A DNA stretch of 64,000 nucleotides. Source: Leifsonia sp. Root1293. GTDB lineage: Bacteria; Actinomycetota; Actinomycetes; Actinomycetales; Microbacteriaceae. The position numbers and the translations under genes were made by a program. Of the stretch, positions 1 through 9,527 are shown piece after piece. Positions within the stretch are counted from its first letter, which is position 1; the number at the start of each line of letters is the position of its first letter. Below the pieces are notes generated by a model. It was not told the origin of the DNA, ran no database searches, and saw only the letters and a program-made list of their open reading frames with translations. The DNA is taken from positions 1,952,602-2,016,601 of the forward strand of contig NZ_LMEH01000001.1 of assembly GCF_001425325.1 (NCBI RefSeq), in the 5' to 3' direction.

Positions 1-1
1 G

Positions 2-304
2 GTCGGCTACCTGGTGTTCTCGCTCGTGAACGTCGGCATCATGATCTTCGGTGGGGCGAACGGCAACCCGTGGGGCCTCCGCGGAGACGTCGAGATCGCC
101 GGCATCCCCCTGGGTGTCATCCTGGGCATCTTCGTCGTGATCCTCGCGGCCTACTCGCTGGTGCTCGACTTCGACTCCATCCAGCAGGGCGTGCGCAACC
201 GCGCACCGCGCAAGTACGGCTGGTCCGGCGCCTTCGGCATCATGGTCACGGTCATCTGGCTGTACACCGAGATCCTGCGCATGTTCGCGATCGCGCGCAA
301 CTAG
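2..304 (+). CDS. Bax inhibitor-1/YccA family membrane protein, C-terminal part
   Basis: The frame is open from the left edge to a TAG stop, so only the last 100 residues or so are present and the start lies outside the window. Two hydrophobic segments are visible. Between them is a DFDSIQQGVRN stretch with a KYGW motif, followed by a WLYTEILR helix. These match my memory of the C-terminus of actinobacterial BI-1/YccA proteins, multi-pass membrane proteins of poorly defined role (proposed pH-sensitive calcium leak or interaction with the FtsH protease). A strong terminator follows, so this is the last gene of its transcript. The family call is fairly safe; the function is not. Confidence 0.75.
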   Translation, partial: VGYLVFSLVNVGIMIFGGANGNPWGLRGDVEIAGIPLGVILGIFVVILAAYSLVLDFDSIQQGVRNRAPRKYGWSGAFGIMVTVIWLYTEILRMFAIARN

Positions 305-323
305 CGCTCGCTCCGAGTCCAAC

Positions 324-355
324 AGAACGGGTCGCCCTTCGGGGCGGCCCGTTCT
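324..355 (+). terminator. Rho-independent-type hairpin after the BI-1 gene
   Basis: A 13-bp stem (324-336 with 343-355, one G-T wobble) closes a CTTCGG loop 20 bases after the stop codon. There is little T tract, as is usual in high-GC actinobacteria. It lies between the rightward BI-1 gene and the leftward sigma gene and may serve both. Confidence 0.7.
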
Positions 356-436
356 GGCGTTCCGGGCTTCTGTTCGGTTTCCCGGCGTTTCGGTCACCCT
401 GGCGTTCAGTCGTCCGGCGTTCGGTCACCCCGGCTT

Positions 437-1717
437 TCAGTCGCCCAGGGACGCCACTTTCCCGAGCAGCACTCCGCGCTCCCGTTCATTGCCCGTGAGC
501 CGCGCGGCCTCCATGAGCTCCACCCTGGCTTCATCGAAGCGGCCGAGGCGGGTGAGCAGCTCGCCACGCACACTCGGCAGCAGATGCGTACCGGCCAGGG
601 CTCCGGATGCCGCGATCTCGTCGACGAGGCGCAATCCCGTCGCCGGCCCTGTGGCCATGGCCAGCGCGACGGCGCGGTTGAGGTCGACGATGGGCGACGG
701 CGCCAGCCGACCGAGCACCTCGTAGAGCACCACGATGCGCTCCCAGTCCGTCTCCTCCGTCGACGGAGCGATCGAGTGGCATTCGGCGATGGCGGCCTGG
801 AGGGCATAGGCACCGCGGCCCCTGCCGACCGCATCCGCCCGAGCGAGAGCAGCACGTCCCCGGGCTATGTGCGCGCGATCCCAGCGACTGCGGTCCTGGT
901 CGCCGAGCAGGATCGGCTCTCCGTCCTCGGTGACGCGGGCCCGGAACCGCGACGTCTGGAACTCCATGAGCGCGACGAGGCCGTGCACCTCGGGCTCGCG
1001 GGGAGCGAGCTCGGCGAGCACGCGGGCGAGCCGCAACGCCTCCCGGCTGAGTTCCGGGCGCATCCACTCGCTGCCGCTGGAGGCGGAGTAGCCCTCGTTG
1101 AACACGAGGTACAGCACGCCGAGCACCGATCCGAGGCGGGCGGCGTACTCGTCGCGCGACGGCACCTCGAATGGCACCTTCGCTGCGGCCAGGCTCTTCT
1201 TCGCTCGAACGATGCGCTGCTGCACTGTCGCGGTGGGGACGAGGAACGCCCGGGCGATCTCCTCGCTCGACAGACCGCCGACAACGCGCAGGGTCAGCGC
1301 GACGCGCGCCTCCCGGGCGAGCACGGGGTGACAGGCGATGAAGACCAGGCGCAGCACGTCGTCGTCGATGTCATCGGGGTCCCAGGGCGCGGCATCGGGA
1401 TCGATCCGGGACTCGAGGTCGTGGGCGATGGCGCTGTAGCGATCGTCGAGGCGTTCTCGACGGCGCCACCCGTCGATGGCCTTCCGCTTGGCGACCGCTG
1501 TCAGCCAGGCGCCGCCGTTGCGGGGAACACCGTCGCGCGGCCACTGCTCGAGGGCGTCGGCGAGTGCCTCCTGGGCCAGGTCCTCCGCCAGCGAGAAGTC
1601 GCCGGTGAGCCTGGTGAGAGTCGCGACGATGCGGGCCGACTCCATGCGCCAGACCGCCGCGACGGAGCGACGGATGCCGTCGGCATCCGTCACCCCCATC
1701 TCGGTCGGCATGATCAC
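437..1717 (-). CDS. ECF RNA polymerase sigma factor with long C-terminal TPR-like domain (ECF42 type)
   Basis: A 426-residue extracytoplasmic-function sigma factor. Region 2 lies at about residues 29-93 (RLTGDFSLAEDLAQEA, then a WRRRERLDDR basic patch). Region 4 lies at about 125-180, with LSSEEIARAFLVPTATVQQR as the DNA-binding helix-turn-helix. The remaining 230 or so residues form an all-helical extension starting with LYLVFNEGY, the DUF6596/TPR-like domain typical of ECF42 proteins. That family is encoded with YCII/DGPF proteins and has no classical anti-sigma factor; the C-terminal domain is thought to control it. The YCII partner lies just upstream, with a 23-base gap to the GTG used here. 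The third codon is an ATG (1711), and neither start has a strong ribosome site. Confidence 0.85.
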   Translation of the reverse strand: MIMPTEMGVTDADGIRRSVAAVWRMESARIVATLTRLTGDFSLAEDLAQEALADALEQWPRDGVPRNGGAWLTAVAKRKAIDGWRRRERLDDRYSAIAHDLESRIDPDAAPWDPDDIDDDVLRLVFIACHPVLAREARVALTLRVVGGLSSEEIARAFLVPTATVQQRIVRAKKSLAAAKVPFEVPSRDEYAARLGSVLGVLYLVFNEGYSASSGSEWMRPELSREALRLARVLAELAPREPEVHGLVALMEFQTSRFRARVTEDGEPILLGDQDRSRWDRAHIARGRAALARADAVGRGRGAYALQAAIAECHSIAPSTEETDWERIVVLYEVLGRLAPSPIVDLNRAVALAMATGPATGLRLVDEIAASGALAGTHLLPSVRGELLTRLGRFDEARVELMEAARLTGNERERGVLLGKVASLGD

Positions 1718-1740
1718 TGTCGTGGCTGGGGAGAGGCCGA

Positions 1741-2166
1741 TCAGAGCTTGAACGTCGGGTCGTTCGCCGCCCGGAACTCAGCCTCGCGCTGGATGAACTC
1801 GTTGTCCTGCGGGAAGTCGCTGAGCTCCGTGACGCGCCGCACCTCGATGAAGCTGCCCGGGCCGAGCGGCACCTTCTTCGCCCACTCGGCTGCCTCCTCC
1901 TTCGAGGAGACCTCGAGGATCCAGAAGCCGTTGAACAGCTCCTTCGTCTCTCCGTAGGGGCCGTCGGTCACGAGGGGCGTCTCCGAGGCGAAGTCGACGA
2001 CGAAGCCTTCGCTCGCATCGGTCAGGCCCTCCCCTGCCAGCAGCACTCCGGCCTTGATGAGCTCCTCGTTGTAACGGCCCATGGCGGCGATGACCTCCTC
2101 GAACGGCATCTCCTTGTACGCCTCGTACGCTTCGTCGGTGCCTCGCATGATGAGCATGTACTTCAT
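1741..2166 (-). CDS. YCII/DGPF-domain protein paired with the ECF sigma factor
   Basis: A 141-residue protein beginning MKYMLIMRG. The ATG at 2166 is preceded by a strong GAGGAGG ribosome site, so the longer frame upstream is not used. It contains the YCII-related core with DGPYGETKELFNGFW, the variant of the DGPF motif. These small ferredoxin-like proteins are habitually encoded beside ECF42 sigma factors. Their biochemical role is unproven; a sensing role is inferred from the linkage. It is probably co-transcribed with, and upstream of, the sigma gene. Confidence 0.85.
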   Translation of the reverse strand: MKYMLIMRGTDEAYEAYKEMPFEEVIAAMGRYNEELIKAGVLLAGEGLTDASEGFVVDFASETPLVTDGPYGETKELFNGFWILEVSSKEEAAEWAKKVPLGPGSFIEVRRVTELSDFPQDNEFIQREAEFRAANDPTFKL

Positions 2167-2263
2167 GGTGTTTCCTCCTCGGATGTGGTGCCCGTCGTGG
2201 GCCTTCACTCAGTCGTCGAACGGATGCCGCTGGGATCGACAGCGTGGGAAAAGAATTCTCGCG

Positions 2264-3211
2264 TCAGTATCCGAGTGACGCGAGCGAGCTCCGGAGTGCC
2301 TCGCCGGACGCGAGCAGCCGCGATTCCTCCTGCTCCGAGAACGGCGTCTCGCGGATGGGTCGCACCCCGGAGGCGCTGACGATACTGGGCACGGACAGGG
2401 CGATGCCGTCGATGCCGTGGTAGTCGTTCAGCACGGTGCTGACGGGCATCACTGCGTGTTCGTCCTGCAGGAGGGCCTCGACGATGCGGGCACCCGAGAG
2501 TCCGATGGCGTAGTTGGTCGCGCCCTTGCCTCGGATCACGGCGTAGGCGGCCTCGCGCACCTCTGCGGCGATGTCGTCCAGTTCGTCGGCGGCGAACACG
2601 GTGCCTCCGCCCCAGTCGAGCAGGGGCACCGTTCCGATGGTGGCGTTCGACCACAGCGGGAACTCGGTGTCGCCGTGCTCCCCCACGATGTAGGCGTGCA
2701 CACTCGATGTCGCGACTCCGGCTCGTCGGGCGAGAAGAACGCGGAGTCGCGAGGTGTCGAGCACCGTGCCCGAGGAGAACACCCGATGCGACGGCAGTCC
2801 GCTGATCTTCTGGGCGACGACGGTGAGCACGTCGCAGGGGTTGGTGACGAGCACGTAGGTGGCGTCGGGAGCCTGCTCGAGCAGTGCCGGCATCAGCTTC
2901 TCGAGGATGCGCGCGTTCGTGCCCGCCAGGTCGAGCCGTGTCTGGCCGGGTTCCTGCTTCGCGCCGGCGGTGATCACGATCACGTTCGATCCCTCGACCA
3001 CCCCGATGTCCGCGCCGCCGGTGATGGTGCTCGACCCCGTGAACTGGGTGCCGTGCGCGAGGTCGAGGACCTCGGCCTCCGCCTTCGCCGCGTCGATGTC
3101 GTACAGGGCGACGTGTCGGGCCGAGCCGCGGATGAGCGCGGCATACGCGAGGCTGGCCCCCACGCTTCCGGCGCCGACGACGGTCAGTTTCGAGTTCTCG
3201 ATCTCAGCCAT
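2264..3211 (-). CDS. ldh: L-lactate dehydrogenase
   Basis: A 315-residue NAD-dependent L-lactate dehydrogenase, interconverting pyruvate and lactate in the cytoplasm. The Rossmann motif GAGSVG is at residues 13-18. The mobile substrate loop reads [10 protein letters not shown] with its arginine, the NPCDVLT segment is present, and the catalytic histidine is in VGEHGDTEF. The Gln before EPGQTR favours lactate over malate dehydrogenase. The ATG has a GGGAGGA ribosome site seven bases upstream. It stands alone: about 240 bases rich in inverted repeats separate it from guaA. Confidence 0.92.
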   Translation of the reverse strand: MAEIENSKLTVVGAGSVGASLAYAALIRGSARHVALYDIDAAKAEAEVLDLAHGTQFTGSSTITGGADIGVVEGSNVIVITAGAKQEPGQTRLDLAGTNARILEKLMPALLEQAPDATYVLVTNPCDVLTVVAQKISGLPSHRVFSSGTVLDTSRLRVLLARRAGVATSSVHAYIVGEHGDTEFPLWSNATIGTVPLLDWGGGTVFAADELDDIAAEVREAAYAVIRGKGATNYAIGLSGARIVEALLQDEHAVMPVSTVLNDYHGIDGIALSVPSIVSASGVRPIRETPFSEQEESRLLASGEALRSSLASLGY

Positions 3212-3273
3212 GTGCCCATCCTCCCGTGCAGAGGAGCGAGCACGCCACCGCGCGCCGATGACCGTGACGTGTA

Positions 3274-3352
3274 CGAGTCAGCGGAGTTCGAGCCGAGAAC
3301 AGGCCGATGCAGACGCATCCGTCGCCCGATCACGCCGAACTCCGCTGACTCG
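3274..3352. repeat. 17-bp perfect inverted repeat in the ldh-guaA gap
   Basis: Arms at 3274-3290 and 3336-3352 are exact reverse complements (CGAGTCAGCGGAGTTCG and its complement) separated by 45 bases. The spacer holds a second small hairpin (GATGC/GCATC, 3306-3310 with 3315-3319). It lies downstream of guaA and upstream of ldh. It could fold as a long extended hairpin that ends guaA transcription, or be a small palindromic mobile repeat. No open reading frame lies inside. Confidence 0.75.
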
Positions 3353-3364
3353 CACGCCTGAGAT

Positions 3365-3412
3365 GGTCTCGATACGCGTCCTCGCTGCGCTCGGTCGCTA
3401 CTCGACCAGCGG
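3365..3412 (+). repeat. REP-like palindromic element, copy A
   Basis: A 48-bp element starting GGTCTCGATACG and ending CTACTCGACCAGCGG, with CTCGCTGCGCTCG repeats in the middle. A second copy of identical length lies in the opposite orientation at 15463-15510. Such elements are, as I recall, scattered through Microbacteriaceae genomes outside genes. This one lies directly downstream of guaA, beside the 17-bp inverted repeat. Confidence 0.75.
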
Positions 3413-3448
3413 GAGCGAGCTATCCGGCCGCGAAAGCGACCAGCAGAC

Positions 3449-5022
<1,574 letters not shown>

Positions 5023-5026
<4 letters not shown>

Positions 5027-5490
5027 TGTGTGGCCTCCACGGTGGGGGTGGTCTGGGCGACGGGAGCGGCTTCTGCCTCCCGGGTCGCGAGGTACGCCTT
5101 CACCTCGCGGGCGATGCGGCCCTCGAGGAAGAACGACAGGAACGGGATGACGCCGCCGAGCGCGATGACGATGAACCTCGTGAACGGCCAGCGCATGAGG
5201 CTCCACAGCCTGAAGTCGCTGAACAGGTAGACGACGTAGAACCAGCCGTGCACGATCAGGATGCCGGTCGAGAGGTTCACCGCGGTGGTCGTTCCCTCCG
5301 GAACGAGCGCGAGGAAGCCCGAAGGACCGGCGAGCTCGATCTCGAGACCTCCGACGTACTTGAGGAGCATCTCGGCGCAGAGGGCGAGCAGAAGCGTTCC
5401 GGTGATGACCGAGGCCACCTGGTAGAACTTCACAGCCCCCCGGATGCGCGGAAAATCAGCGGGTTTGGGTGCGAGCGGCATGCTCACCAT
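5023..5490 (-). CDS. DUF3817 integral membrane protein
   Basis: About 155 residues with three or four hydrophobic helices ([48 protein letters not shown]), followed by a basic [12 protein letters not shown] segment and a soluble Ala/Thr tail. This matches the DUF3817 family of small actinobacterial membrane proteins, whose function is unknown. The ATG at 5490 starts one base after the SURF1 stop. A second ATG at 5481 gives [10 protein letters not shown] and is equally possible. The gene end overlaps the guaA start by four bases, implying translational coupling. Confidence 0.82.
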
Positions 5491-5491
5491 T

Positions 5492-6289
5492 CTACGGCGC
5501 GCTGGAGGCCGCCTCTGCCGAGGCCTCGGCCAGCGCATCCGCTGCCTCCTCCTGCTCGCGCTCGTATGCGTCGCGCACGAGCCGGTACCACAGGAAGATC
5601 GCGAAGCCGGCGAAGACGACCCACTCGACGGCGTAGAAGATGTTGAGCCAGTTGAGTTCGACGTCCTGCAGCGGCGGCGGCGAGTCGATGGCCGTGAGCC
5701 CGGCGGGAGGTTCGATCTGGACGAGGTAGGCGGCGTAGACGTCGCGGTTGTCGAAGTCGGCCCAGAGGTTGATGAGCGCCGCTGTCGACACCGTCGTCAT
5801 CGAGTGCGGGTCTGCGCCCTCATCCGGAACCTCGGGTGCCTCGGTCGGCAGGAGGCGGCCGATGACCGTCACGGGATCCGTGCTCTCATCGGCCAGGTCC
5901 GCGGCGGCTGCGCGCGCGGTCTTCTCATCGGCCGCCCAGCCGCGTGCCACGGGGATGCCGGGCTCACCGGCCGCATCCACCGCCAGATGGCTGACCACCC
6001 AGAACCCGGTCGCGTCCGCGTTCACGCGGTCGCCGATGACCTGCTCGTCGCCGGGAACCCATCGCCCGGTGACCGAGACCATCTGGCCGGTCGAGGTCTG
6101 CCGGATGGGCTTTGACGGTTCGGCCTTCTCCGCGAGCGGCACGATGGTCTCGGTCGGGTGCGTCTCCACCCGGGAGGATTCGACGGCGCGGCTGAGCTGC
6201 CACTGACCGAGCACGGCGAATCCGGCCGCGATCGCGAGGGCAGCGAGCAGTGCGAGCACCCAGCGCGGGCGCACCATCATCCGGAGCAT
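5492..6289 (-). CDS. SURF1 family protein (cytochrome oxidase assembly)
   Basis: About 265 residues with the SURF1 layout: an N-terminal membrane helix (WVLALLAALAIAAGFAVLG) followed directly by QWQLSRA, a large extracytoplasmic domain, and a C-terminal helix (FYAVEWVVFAGFAIFLWYRLV). VTGRWVPGDEQVIGDR and PVARGW are typical SURF1 blocks. Family members assist heme-copper oxidase assembly. The ATG at 6289 was chosen because it lies four bases after the antiporter stop; upstream in-frame ATGs would overlap that gene. The C-terminal tail is Ala/Glu rich. Confidence 0.88.
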   Translation of the reverse strand: MLRMMVRPRWVLALLAALAIAAGFAVLGQWQLSRAVESSRVETHPTETIVPLAEKAEPSKPIRQTSTGQMVSVTGRWVPGDEQVIGDRVNADATGFWVVSHLAVDAAGEPGIPVARGWAADEKTARAAAADLADESTDPVTVIGRLLPTEAPEVPDEGADPHSMTTVSTAALINLWADFDNRDVYAAYLVQIEPPAGLTAIDSPPPLQDVELNWLNIFYAVEWVVFAGFAIFLWYRLVRDAYEREQEEAADALAEASAEAASSAP

Positions 6290-6293
6290 GGAT

Positions 6294-7634
6294 CTAGTCG
6301 TCGTCCTTCGAGCGGGGTGTGTCTGATCCATTGTCCGTCACGTCGATGAGTCGTTCGACCGCTTCGGCCGTCTCGTCGTTGCGGCTCGTGCTGAGGCCGG
6401 CGGTGGCCGCCTCCATCAGGGCGATCTCCTCGGCCAGCATCGGATCGCGTTCCCTGCGTTGCTTCTCCGGCTTCTTCCGGATGATGCGCGCCCCGATCTT
6501 CTCGGAGTTCGCCGCGAGCAGCGGTCCGATGATCGACATGACCAGCACGTAGAGGCCGGCGAACGGGGTGATCCGGTCGTCGAGTCCCGCACCGACGGAC
6601 AGGGTCGCCAGGATAAGCGCGAACTCGCCGCGGTTCTGCAGGATCACGGCCGCGTTGATGCCTGCCTGAACCCCGAGGCCGTTGATGCGGGCGACGAACT
6701 GACCGGCGGCCACGTTCAGGATGATGGTCATGACGATGGCGATGACCACGGGCAGCAGAACCGAGGGGAACGCGCCGACGTCCATGGCGAGGCCGAAGTT
6801 CAGGAAGAAGAAGGCTCCGAACACGTCGCGCAGCGGCAGCGCGATGTGCTCGATCTTGTTGCGGAAGCGGGTGGCGCCGAGCACGAGGCCGATGAGGAAG
6901 GCGCCGATCGCATCCGTCACCCCGAGCACCTCGCCGATGCCGCCGAACATGACGGCCAGGCCGAAGAACAGGATGGTGAAGAGCTCGTCGTCCTTGGTGC
7001 GGAAGATGCGACCGACGAACTTGCCGCCCCACCGGGCGACGCTGAACATGATCACGAGGAACGCGAACGCGATGCCGAGCTTCATGAGGATCGGCCCGAT
7101 GTCGGTCTCCCCGCTCAGCACGACCGAGACGATCGCCAGGTAGACGGCGATGAAGATGTCCTCGACCACGGTCACGCCGAGGATCATCGGCGTCTCTCGG
7201 TTGGGCAGGCGCTTGAGCTCGATCAGCAGCTTCGTGACGATGGCGCTCGACGATGTCGCCGTCATCCCGGCGATGACGAGCGCTTCCCGAGGTCCCCATC
7301 CGACCAGGAAGCCGAAGAGGAGCCCGGCGCCCATGTTGAGCACGATGTAGGAGCCGCCCGAGATCAACAGCTTGCCCGCGTTGCCGAAGAACTCGTCCTG
7401 GTCGAATTCGAGGCCCAGGTTGAACAGCAGCATGATCAGCCCGAAGACCGCGATCAGCTCGATGTAGTGGTTCTCGAAGTTGAGCGGGAACCATCCCGTG
7501 TGCGGACTGGCGAGCAGCCCGACGATCATGTAGATCGGGATGGTCGGCAGCCCGACCATCTTTCCCAGGCGTCCGAGCGCGTACGCGACGATCAGCAGGA
7601 TGCCGAGCGTGATGAGTTCTGGGCCGAAGTGCAT
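6294..7634 (-). CDS. Monovalent cation/proton antiporter, CPA2 family (KhtU/KefB-like)
   Basis: A 446-residue protein with about 12 membrane helices and a charged cytoplasmic tail of about 60 residues. LFNLGLEFDQDEFF, TATSSSAIVTKLL and the GVTDAIGAFLIGLVLG helix carry the conserved acidic residues of CPA2 exchangers. The potassium/proton specificity is inferred from the partner gene, which encodes a KhtT-like TrkA-C regulator just three bases upstream, as in the B. subtilis khtTU pair. There is no TrkA-N nucleotide-binding domain on the antiporter itself. It probably works in potassium and pH homeostasis. Confidence 0.88.
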   Translation of the reverse strand: MHFGPELITLGILLIVAYALGRLGKMVGLPTIPIYMIVGLLASPHTGWFPLNFENHYIELIAVFGLIMLLFNLGLEFDQDEFFGNAGKLLISGGSYIVLNMGAGLLFGFLVGWGPREALVIAGMTATSSSAIVTKLLIELKRLPNRETPMILGVTVVEDIFIAVYLAIVSVVLSGETDIGPILMKLGIAFAFLVIMFSVARWGGKFVGRIFRTKDDELFTILFFGLAVMFGGIGEVLGVTDAIGAFLIGLVLGATRFRNKIEHIALPLRDVFGAFFFLNFGLAMDVGAFPSVLLPVVIAIVMTIILNVAAGQFVARINGLGVQAGINAAVILQNRGEFALILATLSVGAGLDDRITPFAGLYVLVMSIIGPLLAANSEKIGARIIRKKPEKQRRERDPMLAEEIALMEAATAGLSTSRNDETAEAVERLIDVTDNGSDTPRSKDDD

Positions 7635-7637
7635 GAC

Positions 7638-8162
7638 TCAGCCTCCGGGCGGTGCGTCGGTGGCCGACGTGGCGGGGCGGCTTCCGGTGCGGAAGTAGGC
7701 GAACGCCTTGAGCACCTTGTCCGGAGCACCGGCCACCACGAGGGTGTCGCCGGGGAAGACCTTGAAGTCGGGAGCCGGAGCCGGGTTCGCCGATTCGCCG
7801 CGCACGACGGCGACGACGGTCAGCCCGGCCACGCCGGCATCCGCCGGATCGCCCAGGGGTTGACCGGCGATGTGGTCGTCATAGTCGACGGTGAACCAGT
7901 CGATCGAGAGCCCGGGAATCTGGTCGAGTGCCGTGAGGGTCTCCGTGATCTGCGTTCCGCCGAGCAGTTCCGCGAGGGTGTGGGCCTCGTCCTCGTTCAG
8001 GCGGAGCGACACCTTCTCGGCGTCGTTCTCCTCATCGGAGAAGGTGACGAGGTCACTGTGGCCGGAGCGATGCGCGATCACGCCGACCTTGCCGCCGTCG
8101 TCGGTGATGAAGGTGTGCAACACCCCGACCCCGGGGAGCTTGACGCGCCGAACATCGACCAT
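7638..8162 (-). CDS. TrkA-C domain regulatory subunit of cation/proton antiporter (KhtT-like)
   Basis: A 174-residue soluble protein beginning MVDVRRVKLPGVG. The N-terminal half (FITDDGGKVGVIAHRSGHSDLVTF) resembles the KhtT N domain. The C-terminal half (AGLTVVAVVRG...DFKVFPGDTLVVAGAPDKV) is a clear TrkA-C ligand-binding fold. In KhtT this domain binds cyclic di-AMP; binding here is an inference. The ATG at 8162 has GGAG seven to eight bases upstream; the longer open frame runs into repeat DNA and is discarded. First gene of the operon leading through the antiporter to guaA. Confidence 0.85.
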   Translation of the reverse strand: MVDVRRVKLPGVGVLHTFITDDGGKVGVIAHRSGHSDLVTFSDEENDAEKVSLRLNEDEAHTLAELLGGTQITETLTALDQIPGLSIDWFTVDYDDHIAGQPLGDPADAGVAGLTVVAVVRGESANPAPAPDFKVFPGDTLVVAGAPDKVLKAFAYFRTGSRPATSATDAPPGG

Positions 8163-8261
8163 GGCTGGAACTCCGTTACGTCTCGGGGACAGTCCTTCCA
8201 CCCTAACAAGAGGGCCAGCGGCACCCGAATCGCCGGGCTCCGGCCGTACCCTTTGCGCCTC

Positions 8262-8350
8262 GCCCCACGCCACTTCGCGGGCGTCTGCGCCACATGGTGT
8301 GGCGCAGACCTCCGCGAACTGGCGCACGGCACCCGACCGGGCGCTCCTCC
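8262..8350 (+). repeat. Palindromic 89-bp repeat, left copy
   Basis: It contains a 26-nt arm (8268-8293), a 5-nt loop and the complementary arm (8299-8324) with 23 of 26 positions pairing, plus a flanking tail GACCGGGCGCTCCTC. It aligns without gaps to 9416-9504 over 89 bases with roughly a dozen differences, four of them in the loop. The two copies are direct repeats framing the AbiEi-like gene. Confidence 0.85.
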
Positions 8351-8431
8351 CCCGCGGCGGCGGCGACAGCGCCGGTGTTCGGACCTCGGATGCCCGCGAA
8401 TGGCCCGGACGCCCGGCGAGATCATCGGACC

Positions 8432-9331
8432 ATGAGAGCTCCCCTGCCCACCACCCCCGAGAACCTCGTGCTCTCCCGCCGCGCCGGCGAGGTCGGCATG
8501 GCCGACACCCTGCGTTCGGCCCGACGCGCCGGCGAGCTGGTGCGCATGAGACGCGGCGTCTACATGCCCGAGACGGCACATCGCGATCTGACCGAACGGG
8601 AGAGCTACCGAACTCGTGCGCTCGCGGTCGGTGAGCAACGAGCTCGTCCGGTCTACGCCGGCTTCACGGCCGCGGTCATGCATGGGCTGCCCGTCGTCGA
8701 CGGATTCAGCCCGGAGGTGTTCCTCCTGTCGCCCACGAGCTCGGGTCGCAGACGCAACGGCGTCGTGGAGCTGGGTCGACGCGACCCCGCTGAACTCGTC
8801 GTGGTCGACGGGGTCGTGGCAACCGCCGTGCCCGACACGGTCATCGACGTGGCTCGATCGCGCTCGCTCCTCCAAGCACTCGTGATGGCGGATGCCGCCC
8901 TCCGCGTCGACCGGTTCGGGGAACGAGAGCCGCTGTGCACGTCGGAGGAGCTGCGATCAGCGTTCGAGCGGCGGCTGCCGTTCCCGGGCAGCAGGCGAGT
9001 GGCCGCCGTCCTCGATCGGGCGACGACCCTGGCGGAGAGTCCGCTCGAGACTCTGAGCCGGCTCCGCATCGAGGAGCTCGGGTTCCCCGCTCCGACGCTG
9101 CAGTATCCGGTCACGTTGCCCTCCGGGTCGACCGTCCACCTCGATCTCGCGTGGCCCGAATACGCGGCGTGGGGGGAGGCCGACGGGGACGGCAAGTACC
9201 TGGGACTCCTGCCCGGCCCCGATGACCGCCGCTCACCCGGGCAGATCGTCGCCGCGGAGAAGAAGCGCGAGGACGCAGTGCGCTCCGCCATGCGCTGGAC
9301 CTGCGGGAGATGGGACTGGGCCGAGGCGTAG
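8432..9331 (+). CDS. AbiEi-type winged-helix protein with C-terminal PD-(D/E)XK nuclease-like domain
   Basis: 299 residues from the ATG at 8432; the upstream open frame runs through the flanking repeat. Residues 1-50 (MADTLRSARRAGELVRMRRGVYM) look like the winged-helix domain of AbiEi-family antitoxins, and 60-170 resemble their second domain. The C-terminal part carries a plausible PD-(D/E)XK core: SPLE (E206), then HLDLAW (D238), then GEADGDGKY (E249, K255). It resembles stand-alone actinobacterial proteins annotated as type IV toxin-antitoxin antitoxin or DUF559-like. No AbiEii toxin gene is next to it. It is flanked by 89-bp direct repeats, suggesting an acquired cassette. The function, perhaps DNA cleavage or defence, is unproven. 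Confidence 0.7.
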   Translation: MRAPLPTTPENLVLSRRAGEVGMADTLRSARRAGELVRMRRGVYMPETAHRDLTERESYRTRALAVGEQRARPVYAGFTAAVMHGLPVVDGFSPEVFLLSPTSSGRRRNGVVELGRRDPAELVVVDGVVATAVPDTVIDVARSRSLLQALVMADAALRVDRFGEREPLCTSEELRSAFERRLPFPGSRRVAAVLDRATTLAESPLETLSRLRIEELGFPAPTLQYPVTLPSGSTVHLDLAWPEYAAWGEADGDGKYLGLLPGPDDRRSPGQIVAAEKKREDAVRSAMRWTCGRWDWAEA

Positions 9332-9415
9332 CACGGGGCCCCGCTCGCCGCCATCCTGCTCGCCCTCGGACTCCCGCGCACTCCGCGTCGCCCACGTTCC
9401 TGACGTTCTCCCGCC

Positions 9416-9504
9416 GCCCCACGCCAGTTCGCGGGAGTCTGCGCCACGTCAGGTGGCGCAGACTCCCGCGAAATGGCGCACGGCAGCAGACCGGGCGCTC
9501 CTCT
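9416..9504 (+). repeat. Palindromic 89-bp repeat, right copy
   Basis: Arms 9422-9447 and 9453-9478 pair at 25 of 26 positions around a 5-nt GTCAG loop, followed by the same GACCGGGCGCTCCTC tail as the left copy. The arms differ from the left copy partly in ways that restore pairing: GGGAGTC here pairs with GACTCCC. It lies between the AbiEi-like gene and the end of glpD and could also serve as their shared terminator. Confidence 0.85.
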
Positions 9505-9527
9505 ACGGCGGCGCCGGCGACGGCCCC

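Noticed and set aside
584-1957. A 457-residue rightward open frame across the sigma and YCII genes
   Set aside because: It is the antisense shadow of two well-supported leftward genes. Its translation is low-complexity and matches no family.
6459-8435. A 658-residue rightward open frame
   Set aside because: It runs opposite to the antiporter and its regulator, is dominated by Asp/Glu/Arg/His from reversed membrane-protein codons, and has no domain.
8163-8579. N-terminal extension of the KhtT-like regulator
   Set aside because: The extra residues are encoded by the palindromic repeat and the start of the divergent gene; the ATG at 8162 has a proper ribosome site.
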